A DNA stretch of 64,000 nt from Lepiota brunneoincarnata (GCA_023014365.1 JAEBUN010000001.1:2418001-2482000), one strand, 5' to 3'. Shown: positions 37,680 to 50,197, numbered from the stretch's first letter. Notes: a model not told the origin generated them from the sequence alone. A program made the numbers and translations.

Positions 37680-40600
37680 ATGTCCAACGCCCCATCACCC
37701 CCAGTTGACGACAGTGATTCCGCTGGCTGGTCCTCTACTCCCACACCACAGAGCCATATGCCAAGAGGTACGACATACCCTTCCCAGTGGTCTGCCGTGG
37801 AGACACCTCCCCATCACCACCAAGGTACTTCGTATTTCCCAGCATACACATCCCCCGCCGTGTCGCGACCAACCCCGTCTCCGATCTTAGTCCGAAGCTC
37901 TTCGACTCATTCAGTGAGACGTTCTGCGAGGAGCACCAGTGTCAGCAGCTCCCAAGCTCCCCACAGAAGCCACCGTGAGGAAGACATTCTCAGCGAAGAG
38001 GATGAGGATGCCGGTGAGAACGACGGTCTCAGCGAGCTTGATGACCCCCCTCGCCGACCGCGCCGTGGGAAGGCAGCCGCAGGGGACGATGATTCTGGTT
38101 CGTCAGGCGAAGGGGAGGACGAGGCCACGCATAATGAAGATGATCCCATCACTCTCAAGGACCGCCAGTCCCTCATAAATGTACAACACCCCTTCGGTCT
38201 CCCCATCTGGAAACCTGCCTTGTACAAGAAGACTCGTTCCGTCACCCGCCATGCTGATGAAGCACTACATTCGATTCCATCTTACCAAGCAGAACGGCAT
38301 ATATTACCCGGGAATGTTTTCTGGGTGTTTGCGTTCGGTTGGTGGTTGTCCTTGGTATGCTTCGCTGTCTCCGCCATCCTGCGCCTCATACCCCGTGGTG
38401 GGAGACCATATGCGAACCTGGTGTTTGGTCTAGGCTGGTATCTTGCCTGGCCTTTCGGCAAATATGTCGAAGGAGATCTTGATCAGGAGGATCACGAAGA
38501 GGACGAAGCAAGCAGCGAGGAGAGACATCGTAGCGATTCAGATGGCAACGCAACCATTCGAGCAACATCCCCTGTCCTTCCCGCACCAGCAAACTGGGTG
38601 CATGCGTCATCCTGGGATGCTGGTCGAGCTGAGGAGGCAACTTCTCTATTACACCTATACAAGCATTCCCCAATTCCGGCACCCATAAAGTCATATGGTG
38701 CCATTCCATCCCCCTCCTCCCCAGGCTCCGTGAGCCTATATAAGCTGCCTTCTAGTGCTTTCCTTGGGAAGGCGTGCTTCTGGCTTGCGCTCATCACCAT
38801 TATTGCTCCCGCCATGCTGATTGTATGCCTCGTTTGCTGGGCCTTGGTGGTTACCATTCCTATGGCCAAGTTGACTTGGGCTCTTATCAAACACTTATTT
38901 GAACGGCCGGACTCCATCAGGTTTTGTGCTGCGCCACCTGTCATGGTTGTTACCAACCACCCCGAGAGAGCAGCTGAGAATGCTTCTGCGGACACGGAAA
39001 CGGCCGCCCAGCAGCCGAAGTTCAAAGTCAAACACACTCGTCTTGCCCCTGGTGAAGCAGCTCCTTCAGGTACATCCACCGTCCTGCTATGCACATACCG
39101 CGCTGTCGGCTGGAAATACTACAAATACACCGTTGGAGGTGTCAACATCCTGTTCGTGAACCTCATACCAGTCGTCTTCTTTGTTATCTTCTGTGGATTT
39201 GTTCTCCTTCCCCTGGCTGAGAAGTATGAACATGAAGGCAAACCTATTCCCGCCTTCCTTGCGTTCTTCGCATCGAAAGGTTTCATCTTTCTACTGAGCT
39301 TGCTCAGTGTGATCCCCTTATCTTATTTCATCGGAATGGCCGTCGCATCTATATCAGCACAATCGTCGATTGGGATGGGTGCCGTGATTAACGCGACTTT
39401 TGGCTCCATTATCGAAATTATTCTCTATGCTATTGCCTTGACCCAAAGGAAAGGGCACCTCGTTGAAGGCTCTATTATTGGAAGCCTACTTGCCGGTGTC
39501 CTCCTCATGCCCGGCATGAGTATGTGCAGTGGCGCTTTGAGACGCAAAGAGCAAAAGTTCAACGCAAAGAGTGCAGGTGTCACAAGCATGATGTTGATCA
39601 TGGCCATTATTGGCGCACTAGCCCCTACCCTCTTCTATCAGACCTATGGCAATGTAAGCCTTTATCCAGTTTGTTAAATGACCCGCTTACGCTCCCTAGT
39701 TCCAGCTTGTTTGTACTGGCTGCCCGTCCACTCCCGACGCTCCCAAGGATGCCCCCTGGATCTGCGACCACTGCTACTACAAACACCCTGACCCTGTTGA
39801 TGATCCTTTCTATCAGTCGACAGTGAAGACTTTAATGTATTTCTGTGCTGCTATCTTGCTCTTCGTGCGTGTCATTCAATCTCCCGCGTCACTCTTCTGC
39901 TCATTTTCTAATCGTAGTCATATTTAATTGGATTATGGTTTTCCTTGCGCACACATGCCAGCCAAATATGGCAAAACCCTCAACTCCTCCACCCCTCGGA
40001 TCTTCCCACTCACAGATTCTCACTGTACAACAAGCCTGCAAGTAGTGCGACCGCACATCTGAACCGGAGGCCCAGCACGGCAGCGAATCTTGGGAACACT
40101 GGTCCATCACGCATAGAAACTCCTCGCGAGGGATCTCAAGGGAGCGCCACTTCCGCTGGGGCTGCTCAACGTCCTAACCCCTCTTCCCCCACCTTCCCAA
40201 GAAGAGTTTCCTATGCAACAACCGCCCAGCAAACTTCATTCGCTCCTGTCCTCGAGAGCGTAAATCACGCAGTCAAGACCACCGGTCTCACTGATGCTCA
40301 GCTTTCGGTCCCGATGACGACTGACGACTTTACCCGCGCTGTCGCAGTGGCCACTGTGAGCGCACTTCGTCATCAACATGCAGCGTCTCCCATAAGACTA
40401 AGGCATTCAGCTGTTGAGAGTGAAGCTACCGCAGGACATGGTGGACACGACGCGCCCTCGTGGAGTCGAACGACTAGTGCTAGTGTTCTCCTTGCTTGTA
40501 CTGCTTTATATGCAGTGATTGCTGGTACTTTTCTTTATTTCTGTCACCGAAAAGAAGCTTAAGGTGTGCATATAGAGTTACTCGTCGACGTTGTCGATGT

Positions 40601-41262
40601 TATCCTCCAAGGCTCTGGTATCGATGAAAAGTTCCTTGGAGTAACGCTCTTCGCTTTGGTACCCAACACGACTGAGTTCATGAACGCCATTTCATTCGCC
40701 TTAAATGGCAACATCGCCCTCAGGTATGCCTTTCATTGCCATTTCCCATTTTCCAGCTCCCTCTCACTGCATATGCAGCATGGAGATTGGATCCGCCTAT
40801 GCCCTTCAAGTTTGTCTGCTTCAAATTCCTGCAATGGTAGCTTTCTCCGCATGGTACGACCCTGAAAACATGGGGGAAGTTGCCAAGACGTTCACGTACG
40901 TTGGCAACGATCGATAGCCCTTGTTCGGCTGCTAATTAACTGTTGAAGACTCATATTCCCGCGATGGGACGTCGTCGCGATTATTCTCTCGATGTTCCTA
41001 ATGACATATACCTATATTGAGGCTAAGAGTAATTATCACCGAGGTAGCATCCTTATCTTGAGGTACGCTCCCGTCCGTCTTGTGCTACAGAGTTCCTCAT
41101 ACTTTGCGTGAAACCAGCTACCTCGTCCTCACTGCTGGGTTCTATTTTGCCCCACCGACGGCTGTTGATATTGATCTGGGACACTTTAAAGCACCTCAAG
41201 AGTTCCCTTCTCTCTCATTCTGGCAATCAATCCGCTATTATCTTTCAACCATCGGTCGATAA
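37680..41262 (+). CDS. VNX1-like vacuolar cation/H+ exchanger (CaCA superfamily)
   Basis: The longest exon starts at the ATG at 37680 (MSNAPSPPVDDSDSAGWSS). About 200 disordered, acidic residues precede the first membrane helix (NVFWVFAFGWWLSLVCF). Further helices include LGKACFWLALITIIAPAML, VNILFVNLIPVVFFVIF and FIFLLSLLSVIPLSYFIGMA. The two exchanger repeats are clear: alpha-1 NATFGSIIEIILYAIALTQ and alpha-2 PNTTEFMNAISFALNGNIAL, with GMSMCSGALRRKEQKFN. A large Ser/Pro-rich cytosolic loop (RPSTAANLGNTGPSRIET and on) separates the halves, as in yeast Vnx1, a low-affinity Na+,K+/H+ exchanger of the vacuole; Ca2+ transport by relatives is also known. The last exon ends FWQSIRYYLSTIGR at 41262. 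Introns at about 39654, 39865, 40528 and later; no break seen. Confidence 0.86.
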
Positions 41263-41509
41263 GACCATGAGTGGCTTTTCTTATAACCTAACCAAAAATT
41301 CCCATTGTTGCATTTTTACCCTTTCCAACCCGCCCTGGCCCTATTTCCACCCCCACACCTTCACGGTGTTTTTGTTAACCCGCTTCAGACTGCCGCTGCA
41401 TGTTTTGGACTTCTTTATCATGTCATCCTTGTAGCACAATGTGTGCATCGTAACAACCCAAGTGTATATACGTTGGGCTCATAATATTAACCGATTTGAT
41501 GTTCTGGAC

Positions 41510-44500
41510 TCAGTGGCAGCTTTGCAGATTTTCCAACAATCTCCGCGATTCCTTTATCGAAATTAACAGGCGTTCTGGTTCACTTTGTCCTTGCCATATT
41601 CGCTCGACCACCTCCGGGGAGTGCAGAAGCAATAGCAACTGCTCGAGGAAGTCACCATCGAGGAAACCGAAAGATGCTTGGTCCGCGTCACTACGACCCC
41701 GTGTACTCTTGGGGGCTCGGAAGCTGCATCATAAATCACCCACCGAGTCAGCTCGTTCACAGCACAAAAGTGTTGCTAGAACATACCGTGCATGACTTGT
41801 TCCACCAACGCTCGGAAGTGTCGCTGTCATATTGCGCTGCAATGAGCTGAGGTGTAGTGAGACATCATTTTTCTCCACGTTAACAATCACTCCGATGCGG
41901 CCTGATGAGGTGAAGAAGAGCTCTTCTGGAATTAGGTCAGGTTCCTCAGAGGGATCGGTCGGTATCAGAGAGCCTGTAAGTTACAGTTTTGCCCCAGCGA
42001 GTTAGCTGTGTGCCTTGCTCTTACTACTGAACGTACCTCTGATAAATTTTGTGACCAAGTCAGCGACATGATAGCTCCCAGTACACTCGAGGATATTTCG
42101 CCCGAGGTTGCGAGCGAGTGTGAATGTAAATAGATTCAGTGCGTCCTAAATTAAGTACCGCCATGTCAGAAACCAAGACGCTAACATCTGTGTTGGAAAC
42201 GGGTCACGTACATTGCCACCAATGACATTTTTTTCATCAATAGCTTCGACGGCGACAGGCCACCTTGGCCCACAATCTCTCGCAACCGTCTGAAACTTGT
42301 CTTCACACGCCTTGAGCAAAGACACCGAACTAATCTGATCGCCAACATAGACATGATTACCGAACGACCCAAGGCTGGTGACGAGATAGTTATGATTCCA
42401 CTCGGTATCCCGTACGAACTCTAGCCCAGCCGGGAAGATGTTGGAGTCGACGTCGAGGTGGAAAAGCATAACAGATGAGTTGACCGCCGCTACGATCTTT
42501 TCCTTTCCGTTGTTATTGACGACGGACGCGAGGGCATACACGCAACCTTTCACCTCGGCGGCTGCTTTTAGGGATAGTTCATAACTGAGTTGCCCTCGCG
42601 GATTGCTTACGGATGAGACGGAGATGAGGAGCAGCCGTCCGGCCTCGGGTTCCGACTCCTGCTGGTGATAGATGAACGTTCCAACGATAAAGAAAGGAGT
42701 GAGTACATCATTGACAACGGCCGAGAATGGCAAGACCGTTGTCAATTCTTCGTCTGGGTCGCAGTTGAATTGCGCGAGAACTTGAGATTCAAGATCAGCT
42801 TGCAAAGTCAATAACACAAACAAAAAAAGTCACCTTCGAATGTTGAATCGTCGATCAACTTGAAGGAACTACTCAGTGATTCTTCATCACCAATTCTCGC
42901 GGGTTCCGTCCGCAGGAAAGCGACGCCAAATGCTTTCAAGAGAGGTTGATGAGCGATTCGACGAGGATTATCCAAACCAAATGAGATCTAAAACGAGAAA
43001 GTGATTAATTATCAGCAATCTAACGAAGGTGAGATCAAATCACTGAGCGTATATGTAGTTTGTTTAGATCCTTAATGCGGCCAATATGCATCCCGCTGGG
43101 ACTTACAATTACCAGCGAAGATTGAAGGGAAGGAGTGTTGACAGGGGCTGCAGCAATGATGTTCTAATACAAAACTTAACTCCATGACATCTCGAATACA
43201 AAACTCAAACATACCTTAACCAAAATTGGCGAATGAACAAGCCTATTCCTCTCATGTGCAAATACAGCAGCCCTATCCCCTGCCGCAAGTACGGCCCTTG
43301 TTCCATCCACACCACATGGTGTCAATTTCACAGGCGCGTGACCCAACGATACAACTTTCTTGTCCCTCAACTGCTGCTCATGCCAGCTAAATGTAGCCAC
43401 AGACCCGTCGCTCAGTCCAGCAAGGAGGCACGGATAGTAATCATCTCCTTTAGACGTATGGTCGGATCCAAAATTGTAGAGGAGAAGTGAAGACACGAGG
43501 GATGGAAGCGGCGACGATTTGCAGACTGAGTGGAAACCGTGCTCAGATGGTGTGAGGACTTCGACAGTGTTGGATTCCCAATAGGCTACTACGACGTATT
43601 GTGAGAAGGAGCGTGTGGGGTTGAGTGGAGTACAAGATATAGCCGACACCTCGGGCTGCCTCAGGGATTTCGGTGTTGACCTGCGGGGGTACATGGTCAA
43701 CTTGAATCATGAATGAGTGAGGATACGAGACTGACACAACCACTCGAAATTTCTTGTCCCCAGTAATGCTGAGTAGTATGAGCTTGCCACCACTGATGGC
43801 CAAAGCCACTTGACTAGAGTTGATGCTCGCAGCGACCACTTCAGCGGGAGGGTGATCAGAAGCAACGGTCTCGACATCCCATCGAGCTACTTGTGAATGA
43901 ATCTGAAGCCCTTCATCCAGCTCCAGTAAACTAGCACCACTCTTCGTGACTTGGACAACCAGTGGTGAGTTCGTATACTTGGTCCTCCCGTCCTGCCCTT
44001 TGAGCCGCTGTGCGACATTGGAAAATGCAATAGTTGATTCATTAGTAGTGATTCCTCTTGTTGCCATATTGTCCATTGGCAAGAAACTCAGGTTTCCTCC
44101 ACTATCGTTGATCTTGAGGATACGAGTCGAATCGTAAAAGGAAAGTAAGAGGAAGGAATCGGTTCTATGAAATCGTCACGGAAAGCGCAAAACGATAACA
44201 CGAGAGACAACATACGTATCCTCCAATTTTGAACTTACAGCCCAAATGTTTGTTGCGTGCACAACACCAGGGATATTGACGATCTCCCGGAAATCAGCGC
44301 CATTACGAACCACATTGATAGCACCAGTATTCCTTCCACCAGAGCAAGTAACAATTTGCCGCTGTTCAAGTAATTAGCCGGGGTATATCCTCCATCATAG
44401 AGAAGCGCAAACGGCTGACCTGGCCACCGCCGAGGTTAACTAGGACTGCATCGACAATCGGAGCAAGATTCTTGAACCTCTCCAGAATGTTGATATATGA

Positions 44501-46113
44501 TCCCTTCATGGCGACGATATTGCCAGATGTCTGGGGAGATGTAAACTCGCCTTCGTCTATATCCATGGAATCGAAGTCTGGACTAGGAGCCCGTCCTTTT
44601 CCTTTCTTCAAGGCGGATGCGTCAAACTGAGGGTGAGGAACGGTACGAATATCTGAAGGAATTGGCAGGGTCGGCAGATCCAGGAACCCGTTTGGAGTTG
44701 GCGTAATTTGAACTAGTTGAGAATCTCCCACATGAGAGCCAACATAAAGAACTTGGTTTGTAAGATATGTGAGAGTTGTTGGAGATGACGTCTGTAGATG
44801 TTCTAAAAGCTAAGCCAGAGAGCTAGATGATCGCCGCTCACCTCGCCTAGGGGAATGAGTACAAGACCTAAATCTTGCAGATTCCCTAACGACAGAAGAG
44901 ACAACTTCCCGTATACATCCCCGAGAATAAATTTGCACGAATCATTACCTACAGAACACCATCTGATATGAGGGCTCAGCAAAGTGTTGATGCCTCGACT
45001 CAGGGAGCACTTACGCTGCAATATCACTCCATGGCCAAACAATGTTGGCTCTGGGTTTCCTCCGCCTGTTCTCCCTTTCTGCCTCCTTCTCCCGCGCCTT
45101 GGCTGACTCAAGAGCATCCTTGCTGTTCTTCTTTCCCTCCAGGCGCCTGCGTTTGCCCCTTTGCTTTTCCTGGTCTTCCTTACTAGCCAATTCATATAAT
45201 AGGACCTTCTTTCCTCCAACAACGAGCATACCTCCCAGAAACTGACCCAATGAAGCCATCTCCTCATCCTCATCCTCTCTCTTGACATAGAGGGGGCAAA
45301 CAGGAATCAGCCTGGGAGGGCTGTCAATGGGATACGGGAACAATTTATCAGAGATGATGGTAGGATGGAGTTGAGTGGAGGGAGAACTCGATAGCTGAAG
45401 ATCATCAACTTCGACATCTCGCGCTAAGAGTTGTATACGCTGCTGGTGATCAATATGTAGGATCGCGAGCGCGTATTGGTCTTCCGGAAGCGACAAGAAC
45501 GACATGGAGAAAACATTGAGCTCGGGCAATCTGTGAATGGGGTGAGTCGTGGGGTGGTCAGCCATGGACGGTCCAAGACTCACGAAGCGTCAAAGTCGCT
45601 CTGATACCTTCCAGCTTTAAGGCTGATGATTTTGAGCTTGCCAACATAGCAACCCACGATCGCTAGCTTTCCTGATGGATGGACGAGGATGTCACTGAAG
45701 AATTCGGCAGGTCGAGGCGTTCGTTCGTACAGAGAAAGCTGTTTGGTCGGTTGTAGCTCCGCAGTACCGTCCTCTGATTCAGCATAGGATAGAAAGATAA
45801 GCTCGGGATCCGGGTGCGCGAGCAATACGACTAGATTCGAGCGTGTCGACCGCTGGCAGCGCTCTCAGCTTTGATATTATGGGTGCACAAGTGCACAAGA
45901 CAAACATACAGGTAGTGGTATCGCCTTAAGGGCGGTGATTTTGCCGCAAACATCTAGAGAGCATTCCTTGTTATTGCCGGTGGACTGTAGGGAGAAAACC
46001 TGGATTCTGTTGAGTTTTGCTATAACTAGATGTTCGACATGGCGTGAAGAGAGCCTGCACTTGAGAGAGGCAAGAGTGGAGGACGGTTGGTGGAAAGTGG
46101 TTACAATCCTCAT
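41510..46113 (-). CDS. DDB1: DNA damage-binding protein 1 (DDB1), CUL4 adaptor
   Basis: Start MRIVTTFHQPSSTLASLKC at 46113; stop TGA at 41510-41512 after RRLLENLQSCH. The three-propeller DDB1/CPSF-A pattern is followed through: HLVIAKLNRIQVFSLQ, LVVLLAHPDPELIFLSY, LAIVGCYVGKLKIISLKAG, FSMSFLSLPEDQYALAILH, QIVTCSGGRNTGAINVVRNG, the mid-domain CLLAGLSDGSVATFSWHEQ, SSLVIVSPSGMHIGRIKDL, HVYVGDQISSVSLLKA, NVIGGN, and the C-terminal helices with FLDGDFLEQLLLLL and ERIWQG. DDB1 links CUL4 ubiquitin ligase to WD40 substrate receptors in DNA repair and chromatin control. A Lys/Glu/Arg-rich insertion (about 45060-45180) replaces a loop in the first propeller. Numerous short introns. It begins 79 bp after the POLE4-like stop codon, in the same direction. 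Confidence 0.88.
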
Positions 46114-46192
46114 GGACGACGGGGACAAGCAGAAGGATTTACGGGTGGAGTCTCAATCTCCCCTGCCCCCGGAATCGCCGGTCCGGAGGATC

Positions 46193-46966
46193 TCACTCAG
46201 CGTACATAGTCCCGTCCTCGTTCATTACTACGCCCGTCCCACTCTCTTTGCTCACCACAAACTGATCCAACAGTGTCGACCCGCTCGCCTTTGGTCCACC
46301 ATCCCCCGCCCTAAGTTTACCCCGCTTCCTCTCCGGATCCGAGCCCGTCCACTGTATGATGTCTAGGGTAGGGGGTTGAGTTTTAGCGAGATCAAGAAAT
46401 GCACGCTTTCACCTTCAAGAAACATAAATTCGTCCGCTTTTCGGACGACAGCAGCTAATATCCCAGCTGAATATGTACGTGATACACTGCCAAACCACCC
46501 ACCAATATCCCTATGTTGCACCGTTGTCCGTCTCTCCTTCTCAGCCACCCTCTGTGCCGCTTGCGCCAGTTCTGCGATGAAGGCCTCAGTCGCAAGGGAA
46601 ACCAAGAACACTGCGTCCTTTGCAACAATTGGTATATCCTATGCAATATGAAAATCGCCGGAACACTGCAGTGCTAATGGAAAGTACCTTGTCCGCTTTT
46701 ATGATTTTTTGCACTCTAGAAAAAGGAAGTAGTGATTTTCCAGGCTCTCGTTTCAGCGCAGCAGGTTCCTTTCTTTCGCGTTTCTTTTCCGTGGGTGCCG
46801 GCTCTTGCACTTGTTGATCTTCACGAAGTTCATCCTCTGCCTCCTCTTCCTCTTCCTCCTCTTCCTCTTCCTCTTCTTCTTCCACATGTTCTTCCTCCTC
46901 AGTCTCATTCACTTGCACTTCCTGCATGGCTTCGTCTGTTTCCATCATTTCTGGTTGTACAGACAT
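46193..46966 (-). CDS. Histone-fold protein of the POLE4/DPB3-CHRAC type
   Basis: Starts MSVQPEMMETDEAMQ at 46966. An acidic tail with a run of about 14 Glu and a basic stretch (EKKRERKEPAALKRE) precede the histone fold: LLPFSRVQKIIKADK, then after a short intron DIPIVAKDAVFLVSLATEAF, IAELAQAAQRVAEKERRT, TVQHRDI and AAVVRKADEFMFLED, ending in a disordered tail (SGSTLLDQFVVSKESGTG). This is the NF-YC/DPB3-like member of a histone-fold dimer used in DNA polymerase epsilon and in ISWI chromatin complexes; which one cannot be told from sequence. Three introns; stop TGA at 46193-46195. Packed between the HIT gene (54 bp upstream) and DDB1 (79 bp downstream). Confidence 0.85.
46838..46882. repeat. 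CTT/CTC trinucleotide repeat encoding polyglutamate
   Basis: An imperfect run of CCT/CTT triplets on the plus strand, read as GAG/GAA codons on the minus strand inside the acidic N-terminus of the histone-fold protein. Such tracts vary in length between strains. Confidence 0.75.
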
Positions 46967-47020
46967 GGTGTAGATAAAGGGCTGTGACAAGACGTGTTCA
47001 CCGTTGGTCACAGCCCCATT

Positions 47021-47713
47021 TCATAGTCGAGCCCGTACTTTCTGGGCCAATTCCCTCGCCTCTTCCTCTTCCAGTTCCCCCCGTGCTTCAAACTCTTTCT
47101 GATGCATCTCTCTCCTCGAGAACGGCATACTGTCCCTGATGTTCTCTGATCTCGTAGCACTAGATCCGAAGGCTGGTGCAGGTACAATATGATAGTGAAC
47201 CTAATGACCAATAAGCAGTATCTTGAATCGATTGTTTCATGGCACACTTACATGAGGCACAGCCTGAGCATACTCCTGATTACACACCACATTCAACCCA
47301 GTATTCCCAGTGGCTATCATAAACATCAACAATTCTCGCTCATAACCACGAATCACGAAAAAAAAAAAAGCCTCTCACCCTCGGTCAACGCGCGCGCAAC
47401 TCGCGACACTGCCTTTCCAACTGCAGCAGCCAACCCTGGTGGCAGCTCTGACAGCCTCGAGATATGTGTCTTGGGTATCACGAGAGTGTGGCCCTGACGC
47501 AAGGGCAAAATATCTGAAGGATATACAATCTAGCAAAGAAAACGGCAGAAATTATAAGAACCCACCGAGTATTGCGACAACGTCATCATCCTCATACAAC
47601 TTTGTGGCAGGCGCGACTCCTTGGATAATCCGACAAAAGGCACAAGTCTCATCTTGATTCCACGATGATGCTGTGCCCCTATCCGCATGTGACTGGATAA
47701 CGAACGAGGTCAT
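47021..47713 (-). CDS. HIT-family nucleotide hydrolase (HNT1/HINT-like)
   Basis: Starts MTSFVIQSHADRG at 47713. Core motifs: CAFCRIIQGVAPATKLYEDD, then DILPLRQGHTLVIPK, THISRLSELPPGLAAAVGKA, NTGLNVVCNQEYAQAVP and the histidine triad HVHYHIVP, which is split by an intron after the first His. A charged C-terminal tail (REMHQKEFEARGELEEE) follows, ending ARL with TGA at 47021-47023. HINT-branch proteins hydrolyse adenosine phosphoramidates such as AMP-lysine. The CxxC at the N-terminus fits the zinc-binding members. The start codon is only 8 bases from that of the uncertain plus-strand gene at 47722. Confidence 0.86.
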
Positions 47714-47721
47714 ACTCAAGG

Positions 47722-48102
47722 ATGGCGAGGCTCAACGGACTTGGCATTGTTAGCGTGGGAGTCCTTATTATGGTAAGTAGTTGCAGGGCGGCAAGTTGCC
47801 CACATCGCCTGCACAGGCCCACCCTCCGGGACTCACGCACACGGCAGCTTGGAATGAAAACGCCAGGTCTACATACATACCGCGACCCGCACCGCTCTGG
47901 CCCCCCACTGCCCAGCGCTTCATATGCTCTACGCCATCTCCCCTTCACCGGTTTGATAGGCGGCGGTCTACGGATTCCGCAAAAATCGCTGCTTAGCCAG
48001 GATCGTGGCGTTCCATTGTTCGATACGGTTTGTGGTAAACGTATACATACGTCCATATCACGGTCTTCCCTGGTGGCTTATCCTCGCAATCCTGGCTGGT
48101 AG
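47722..48102 (+). CDS. Uncertain small gene of unknown function
   Basis: A plus-strand frame of 126 codons is open from an ATG. A GTAAGT donor follows MARLNGLGIVSVGVLIM, so the likely reading removes an intron (about 47774-47848, ending GGCAG) and continues LGMKTPGLHTYRDPHR and LPSASYALRHLPFTGLIGGG. The N-terminus is hydrophobic and could be a signal anchor. Exon-like stretches downstream (a WWLILAILAG segment near 48080 and MIRPLDESIAYKDHTPSRAA to 48512) may belong to the same gene. I do not recognise the protein, and the exon chain is not proven. Confidence 0.35.
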   Translation: MARLNGLGIVSVGVLIMVSSCRAASCPHRLHRPTLRDSRTRQLGMKTPGLHTYRDPHRSGPPLPSASYALRHLPFTGLIGGGLRIPQKSLLSQDRGVPLFDTVCGKRIHTSISRSSLVAYPRNPGW

Positions 48103-48962
48103 GAGTTTCTTCTGGTGCCACCGCCCCGCAGATATCACAATTGATACACCCCTCAGTGGCGAGGGTGGTCCGCCCGTAAGACGGACAAAGACATCAACCT
48201 CTGGATGGGGCGAATACAACGGAGTGCCTCAGTCACGAGAGCATCAAACAACACACCACCCACCCTCACCCACTCGGCCCTGATTTTCCTCCGCCCCCTC
48301 GTGAGTGGCTGCCCATCGTGGAGGTGGCTCTCTCTTCTAGTTCCTTTGTGATGATTAGACCCCTCGATGAGTCGATCGCCTACAAGGACCACACCCCTTC
48401 CCGTGCCGCACCATTCCAATCCAACGATATCGCCAAGTGGGTGGTGCTCCCGTTCCCTCCGACATTCCTGGATCTGGACAAGTCCCCGGTTTCGGCGCCA
48501 CCACAAAATTAAACCCAGAGCCAAAACCTTCAAGAGCAGGGCACTCCTTAAGTAGGTGAACTATCGAGCCAAATAACTCTTGACATCAGGGGTTCTATGC
48601 AATGATAGAATTGGTTGGCTGCGCCTCTGCCCTTCACTTAGTTGAAAACCAGTCCTATTGTGTACACCCAGTTACAAAGGGAGGTGGCTGGTCGTTCTGG
48701 CACCGCACAAGAAGCCGGAGGTCCATACATTTCGTCATTGGGCACTGCTCTTTCTCCAAATTGTAAGATGTAACAGGAACGGTAATGCAGAAATAGAATG
48801 TCAAAGAGTTTTATGTCAATCCACAACGGAGAAATGCTTTGTTGAAGAATCACTCCATGTAACCTCCCAAAGTAGGTTCAACCTCAGGGGCTAATTACGG
48901 TATATTCGACTCTTCTATAGTGACTCTAGCAAGAATTGCAAGAATTGTACCGTGTAGATTAA
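48103..48962. other. Exon-like pieces, then intergenic DNA
   Basis: 48103-48512 keeps plus-strand frames that look coding (ending LDKSPVSAPPQN at 48512) and may be the rest of the uncertain upstream gene. 48513-48962 shows no gene; it is the 3' flank of SHE9 on the other strand. Confidence 0.3.
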
Positions 48963-50197
48963 TTAATCCAATAAGACGGTACCTACTACACCCAAGACAA
49001 ATGCCCCTACGCCTACAGCCACCAGTTCAAACGTCCGCTGCGATAATGCCAAAGGGACACCGGGCAAAGAAACGACCGCCGGTTTTTCCACAGGGATCCC
49101 AACCGTCTGCACATGTACCGGGTTATTCTCATTGTCACCTCCAACACTAACCTCCTCCAGAACCTTGGACAGCAAATTCTCCTGCTCCACAAACTTCTCC
49201 CCAATCTCCTTCATGCTCGCCTCCAACCTCGTCGCACTCTCCACACTCAATTCTTCAATCTTCGCCTCAAACGTTTGCGTCAACCTCCTCCTCTTCCAGG
49301 GCTCAACAACCACGATCGCCAGAATGAACACAATCAAGTTGAGTCCGAGCGCAGCGAGTGACCCATACGTCGACGCACTCCGAATCTTATCCGACCACAC
49401 CTGTTCCTCGTGGTACCGCCCCAAAATCAATTTCATGAGCTGAGTAAACTCACGCTCAAGCGCAGCCTCCACCTCATCCACAGCAGCCTTTGCCCGTGCT
49501 TCTTCCTGCTCGTAGAGGTGGTCCTCTCGGACAATGTCCGTGAACCTGACGAGGTCATTATCCTTCCATTGTGACTTCCGTTGTAGTAGCTCATTGACTT
49601 CGCGCTGTGAATTCGAGCGTTGAATTACTGCTTGCTCGTATGCGACTTTTGCTTGTTTCACGGCTTGACGCGTGAGCTTGATTTTCTCCTCTGTGAAAGC
49701 CCAGAATTGAGTGAGAAGCAATGAAGTCACAAGGCACCAAACCAACCTTGCTCAACCACTCCCCTCTTCAAAGCCTCGATTTCCTCATAGCCTGACACCT
49801 TGTTCAAGTGCGCACCAAGCTGCGAAAATGTCGTCTTTGTCTGACTTGTAAAATCATCTGCGCGCTCCCGGAACGTGATTGCAGCCTGGTCCGTCCACTC
49901 CCGAATGCGCTGCTTGACCACGTCCAGGTCATACGCCGAAAGCTTCTTCCAGGATTCGGGTTTATCAGAAGTGGATAAATTTGCCGCGAAGTCGGGCGCC
50001 GGTGTTTCCTGAGCCGGGGAAGATGAAGTGGATTGTTTGGGAAGCTGGGTCACCACAGAATCCTTTTCAGAACTGGCCTGGTGTACCGCATTGTGTCCTT
50101 GGCTACTGGAAGGGCGAATAGAGTTGTATCTAGTAGGGATGACTTGAAATGAACGAGTGACGATGTGCCTCGGTAGGACTGCCCTCGTTGATAGCAT
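48963..50197 (-). CDS. SHE9: Mitochondrial inner-membrane protein SHE9/MDM33
   Basis: Two main exons. Start MLSTRAVLPRHIVTRSFQVI at 50197 gives a basic mitochondrial presequence. A disordered Ser/Gln stretch is followed by WKKLSAYDLDVVKQRIREWT, then long coiled coils (IKLTRQAVKQAKVAYEQAV and REVNELLQRKSQWKDND, LVRFTDIVREDHLYEQEE), a first membrane segment YGSLAALGLNLIVFILAIVV followed by EPWKRRRL, another helical stretch (VESATRLEASMKEIGEKF), and a C-terminal hydrophobic helix LVAVGVGAFVLGVVGTVLLD. This matches the Mdm33/She9 family, which shapes the mitochondrial inner membrane. Stop at 48963. Confidence 0.85.

Noticed and set aside
38492..39094. Minus-strand frame of 200 codons within the exchanger gene
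   Set aside because: The plus strand carries the exchanger in one long exon; the antisense frame has no signature.
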